Assembly (NCBI RefSeq): GCF_023715225.1
Contig: NZ_JAMBNS010000007.1
Span: forward strand, 124,001-188,000
Length of the DNA stretch: 64,000 bases
Reading direction: 5' to 3'
Origin: Robertmurraya korlensis
Lineage (GTDB): Bacteria; Bacillota; Bacilli; Bacillales; Cytobacillaceae
The notes beneath the pieces are model-generated. The model saw only the letters and a list, made by a program, of their open reading frames with translations, ran no database searches and was not told where the DNA came from. This document shows positions 61,274 to 64,000 of the stretch, in pieces (position 1 is the first letter of the stretch; each line of letters starts with the position of its first letter). The translations under genes and the position numbers were made by a program.

Positions 61274-61350
61274 TCTAGATATATACGCTAGATTTTATAG
61301 CCACCATAAGCAATAGGAGAGATTCCTATTGCTTATGGTGGCTTTTTATC
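61274..61350 (+). terminator. Long-stem terminator downstream of thrS, with an upstream hairpin
   Basis: A stem of 20 pairs (AGCCACCATAAGCAATAGGA at 61299-61318 and its complement at 61323-61342, loop GAGA) is followed by TTTTT. A smaller hairpin TCTAG...CTAGA (61274-61292) lies just before. The 130 bases between thrS and this region carry no ORF; their repeated TTAACG motif is not explained. Confidence 0.85.
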
Positions 61351-61396
61351 TGTAGTTTACAAAATAAATAGATAAGAAAGGAGAGTATCCTGCCCA

Positions 61397-62512
61397 ATGG
61401 CTAATATTGGAGATGAAACCAAAAGCATTCTATTGAAGGATTTCATAGATATTAACATAAAAAAAGGCTTTTCTATCCTCTCAAAGAGCAAGGATGCCTT
61501 TTTGGTAATCAGCTCTCTAGGAAATATGGAATATGCCAGCCAGCCGTGTGAAGATCTTTTGGGTTATTCAACCAATCATTTGCTGCGGTTAGGATTAAAA
61601 GACCTATTCGATACAGAGATATTAAAGGAAGGTCACTCTTTTTATGAAGGAAAAGCACAGGGAAAACGAATGACCTTTGAATCAAGGGTAAAGGGTAAAG
61701 ACGACAAGGTTATTGACGTAACGGTAACACTCATGCCTATTTACTTGAAAGATCAATGGATAGGCTCATATATTATTCTCGAGCAGTCTATTAACAATAA
61801 TGATAGTAATGATGTCATCGATCAGTTAGCTCAATTGTCAGAAAAACGTGCAACTGCTGGTCACTTAGCAGCTGGCATTGCCCATGAAATTCGTAATCCT
61901 ATAACAGCTATAAAGGGATTTCTACAGCTATTAAAGGATGAACATGCAGGAAATGAAGTTTATTACGGCGTTATTAATTCTGAGATCGAAAGAATAGAAC
62001 TTATCCTAAGAGAATTGATGGTTTTAGCAAAGCCAAATAAGCAAAAGTATGAAAGGGTGGATATACAGTTACTACTTGATCAGGTGCTTACCTTGATGGA
62101 GCCACATGCGCTCTTAAACAATATTCAGCTACAGCGAAATATCTATTTTAATAATTCCTTCCTCTTAGGTGACACCAATCAATTGAAACAGGTGTTTATA
62201 AATTTTATCAAAAATTCTATAGAGGCAATGCCGGATGGTGGAAATATTACCATAGAAGGTAGAGTATTAACAGACTTGAGCATAGAGGTGTCAATAGTAG
62301 ATGAAGGGTGTGGAATGCCCAAGGAAGTACTAGATAGGGTAGGCGAGCTGTTTTTTACTACGAAAGAAAACGGAACGGGCTTAGGGATGCTTGTTAGTCA
62401 ACAGATAATAAAGGAACATAAAGGTACGATTGTTATTGAGAGTGACTCTGAAGGTACATGTGTCAAAGTAAGATTTATGCCGAGAGAGAACGAATTAAAT
62501 CTTGTGAACTAA
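61397..62512 (+). CDS. PAS-sensor histidine kinase (sporulation-kinase-like)
   Basis: A 371-residue cytoplasmic kinase. A PAS domain at about residues 25-130 ('SKSKDAFLVISSLGNMEYAS'), then HisKA with the phosphorylated His in 'GHLAAGIAHEIRNPITAIKG' (about residue 163), and HATPase boxes N ('NFIKNSIEAMPDGGNI'), G1 ('VDEGCGMP') and G2 ('GTGLGMLVSQQII'). Its layout resembles KinA/KinE of the sporulation phosphorelay. No response regulator is adjacent (an orphan kinase). AAAGGAGA lies 12 bases before the ATG; no better start is visible. Confidence 0.92.
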   Translation: MANIGDETKSILLKDFIDINIKKGFSILSKSKDAFLVISSLGNMEYASQPCEDLLGYSTNHLLRLGLKDLFDTEILKEGHSFYEGKAQGKRMTFESRVKGKDDKVIDVTVTLMPIYLKDQWIGSYIILEQSINNNDSNDVIDQLAQLSEKRATAGHLAAGIAHEIRNPITAIKGFLQLLKDEHAGNEVYYGVINSEIERIELILRELMVLAKPNKQKYERVDIQLLLDQVLTLMEPHALLNNIQLQRNIYFNNSFLLGDTNQLKQVFINFIKNSIEAMPDGGNITIEGRVLTDLSIEVSIVDEGCGMPKEVLDRVGELFFTTKENGTGLGMLVSQQIIKEHKGTIVIESDSEGTCVKVRFMPRENELNLVN

Positions 62513-62658
62513 TGAGAAAAATGGTATGATACTCCTTGTCTAATGTCTTGCTGTCATTAGTTTTAAAGCAATAATTTTATTATAAATAACGATTTTTTAT
62601 ACTTTATTATTTGTTGAATGGTAAATGGTAGAAACTATTATATAGTCGTCTTAACCGT

Positions 62659-62694
62659 GGCCTAACTTCTTTTTTTGAGAAGTTAGGCCTTTTT
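62659..62694 (+). terminator. Terminator between kinase and MpsC-like gene
   Basis: GGCCTAACTTCT (62659-62670) and AGAAGTTAGGCC (62678-62689) pair perfectly over 12 bp, followed by TTTTTA. A possible promoter (TTGAAT 62614-62619, 16 bases, TATTAT 62636-62641) lies just before it. Confidence 0.85.
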
Positions 62695-62715
62695 ATTTAT
62701 GTAAGGGGGATTTGA

Positions 62716-63405
62716 ATGCTGGCTACGCAAGATGATTTGCATACACTCAGTAGTACATATAGCAAGCTTCTTAAAAGAGGATTTGGGAAAGGACCAGAAA
62801 CCTGTTTTACTGTCTTTAAGGGGAACAAACTATACGTGTATATACGAAGTTTTATGACACCTGCAGAAGAAATTCTTTATAATAATGACCAAAATAATTT
62901 GATCACAGAGTTTCGAACCTCTGTCATTCAATCACTTTCGGAAGAGCTCGTACAGGAATCGTCTAAGTTATTAGGAGTACCTTTCCATTCCTTTTATCAA
63001 GATTGGAATTATGATACGAATTCAGGTATGCTGCTTCTCGTTTCTAATTCTGGTCAGCTGGATTTAAAAGCAGAGGAGAAGGGTAGTGAAGGAGTGACTA
63101 AGGTGATTCGAACAATAGGTACTCAGTTTCACAAACTCCCAGTTAATTTACGAACCGTTCCTTCCCCTACCAATAGCTATGCTGTTGAGGCAAAAGGTGT
63201 GTTACTACCACTTGAAAACTTCATTTTTGAAAGAGGACAAATGGATCTGTTATTTACCCAAGCTAGAAACGTTAAAAAGGGATATATGACACATAAGAGC
63301 TTTTTTGAAGAAGCACTAAATCGCTCCATTGAAGATATTTTTATTATGTGGGATTATGTGGAAAATAAGAATTATTTTATATTTATTTTTGGTAGAATAA
63401 ATTAA
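62716..63405 (+). CDS. MpsC/DUF2294-type protein, double length
   Basis: A 229-residue protein. Residues 5-115 match the MpsC (DUF2294) pattern: 'SKLLKRGFGKGPETCFTVFK', 'KLYVYIRSFMTPAEEIL', 'FYQDWNYDTNSGMLLLV'. Residues about 135-229 form a second, more divergent part ('EDIFIMWDYVENKNYFIFIF'). MpsC was named as part of a sodium-translocating membrane-potential system in staphylococci, but most members are of unknown function. No membrane spans are evident. ATG after GGGGGA, only 22 bases after a strong terminator. A related gene follows at 63516. Confidence 0.8.
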   Translation: MLATQDDLHTLSSTYSKLLKRGFGKGPETCFTVFKGNKLYVYIRSFMTPAEEILYNNDQNNLITEFRTSVIQSLSEELVQESSKLLGVPFHSFYQDWNYDTNSGMLLLVSNSGQLDLKAEEKGSEGVTKVIRTIGTQFHKLPVNLRTVPSPTNSYAVEAKGVLLPLENFIFERGQMDLLFTQARNVKKGYMTHKSFFEEALNRSIEDIFIMWDYVENKNYFIFIFGRIN

Positions 63406-63416
63406 CAATTACAAAG

Positions 63417-63452
63417 AAAGAAGTGGACACAACAATCCACTTCTTTTTGTTT
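63417..63452 (+). terminator. Terminator after first MpsC-like gene
   Basis: AAAGAAGTGGA (63417-63427) and TCCACTTCTTT (63436-63446) pair fully, loop CACAACAA, followed by TTGTTTT. Confidence 0.83.
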
Positions 63453-63515
63453 TGAGTGAAAAGAACTGGGCAACCTAAATTTAATAGCTAAATTAAGAAT
63501 GTGAGGTTAACCAAT

Positions 63516-64000
63516 ATGTCTACTGAACTGCTTCATGAAAAACTCATGAACATAAGTAGTTTAACTAGTAAGATGTTACGAAAAAATTTTGGACGAGGTC
63601 CCGATTCTTGCTTTGCCTTTGCTAATGGTCCATATCTTGTTCTTTACATAAGAAGGTTTCTTTCTCCAATGGAATCTGTATTGCTTGAAAGTGGTAACAT
63701 AGACAAGCTAGACATGTCCCGCACAATAGTTATGCATAAAATTTTAACTCAATTGAAGGGAATGCTCGAAATGGAATTTGAGGCTGATGTAAAATCAGCC
63801 TATCATGATTGGAATTATAATCAAAATACAGGTATGATCACGATTGAATTTGAGAGCAACGTAACTGAGGCAGTTTCTAAAAGTGAAGAGAATCATATCT
63901 ATAAAAATCTTATTGATGAGGTAGACCGAATAAGCATTATCGTACAGAAAAAACCGGAAACAACCGAAGCGTTTTTTATCACTCCGAGGGTGTATTTGGT
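63516..64000 (+). CDS. MpsC/DUF2294-type protein (3' cut by window edge)
   Basis: An ATG at 63516 opens a frame that continues to the window end (161 codons). The N-terminal part carries 'LRKNFGRGPDSCFAFANGPY', 'LYIRRFLSPMESVLLESG' and 'YHDWNYNQNTGMITIEFE', the same pattern as the previous gene, so it is a second member of a tandem MpsC-like pair. The GTGAGG at 63501-63506 is 9 bases before the ATG. The length beyond the edge is unknown; the visible part already exceeds a single domain, so it is probably of double length like its neighbour. Confidence 0.8.
   Translation, partial: MSTELLHEKLMNISSLTSKMLRKNFGRGPDSCFAFANGPYLVLYIRRFLSPMESVLLESGNIDKLDMSRTIVMHKILTQLKGMLEMEFEADVKSAYHDWNYNQNTGMITIEFESNVTEAVSKSEENHIYKNLIDEVDRISIIVQKKPETTEAFFITPRVYL

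Overview
The window looks like chromosomal DNA of a low-GC, endospore-forming member of the Bacillaceae. This rests on AT-rich genes with strong AGGAGG-type ribosome binding sites, frequent TTG and GTG starts, spore-associated proteins (Tgl transglutaminase, a YjcZ-like peptide, a LysM plus YkuD L,D-transpeptidase, a Mn catalase, a KinA-like kinase), T-box leaders, and operator-like sites matching CodY, PurR, ArgR/AhrC and CcpA. I cannot name the species. No rRNA, tRNA, CRISPR array, insertion sequence or prophage was seen.

1-17.4 kb is an L-arabinose/arabinan utilisation locus. It holds a CUT1 oligosaccharide importer (binding-protein tail plus two permeases), a GH43 enzyme, araB-araD-araA, two GH51 arabinofuranosidases around a small Cys-rich protein, araM, a tandem pair of GH43 enzymes and a MATE exporter. 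Imported arabino-oligosaccharides would be cut inside the cell by GH43/GH51 enzymes, then isomerised, phosphorylated and epimerised to D-xylulose 5-phosphate. Two genes are decayed by loss of their middles: a GH127-like gene and an aldose 1-epimerase. Three nearly identical AraR-like boxes, a promoter and a cre-like site lie upstream of araB and araA.

17.4-25.2 kb carries envelope and spore genes: a LysM-propeller protein, YjcZ-like peptide, Tgl, L,D-transpeptidase, a phosphodiester glycosidase, and a GT2-GtrA glycosyltransferase. A GNAT and an exonuclease-BRCT fusion follow. 25.2-39.1 kb is a mixed housekeeping and accessory stretch: acyltransferase, TRM11-like methyltransferase, ferritin, MFS/SgrR pair, AAA ATPase, truncated haemoglobin, GNATs, and a membrane PAS-GGDEF-EAL protein.

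39.1-45.3 kb is a nucleoside-type ABC importer (BMP lipoprotein, ATPase, two permeases) with a sulfite-oxidase-like molybdoenzyme and a nucleoside phosphorylase, preceded by CodY-like and PurR-like sites. 47-50.6 kb pairs an M20 peptidase with an arginine-type ABC importer; each is preceded by an ARG-box-like palindrome. An N-terminally truncated KDPG aldolase remnant follows. 51-53.3 kb has a Mn catalase with a YuzF-like protein and a homocysteine S-methyltransferase.

53.4-58 kb is a leftward MacB-type tripartite system (adaptor, ATPase, permease) followed by a secreted cadherin-like protein and a FlxA-like protein. 58.6-61.1 kb is a threonyl-tRNA synthetase gene behind two nearly identical tandem T-box leaders. 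The window ends with an orphan PAS histidine kinase and two MpsC/DUF2294-type genes, the last cut by the window edge.

Two intergenic regions (25.33-25.52 kb and 45.37-45.52 kb) contain arrays of hairpin-forming units at a period close to 52 bp. These are the least explained structures in the window.
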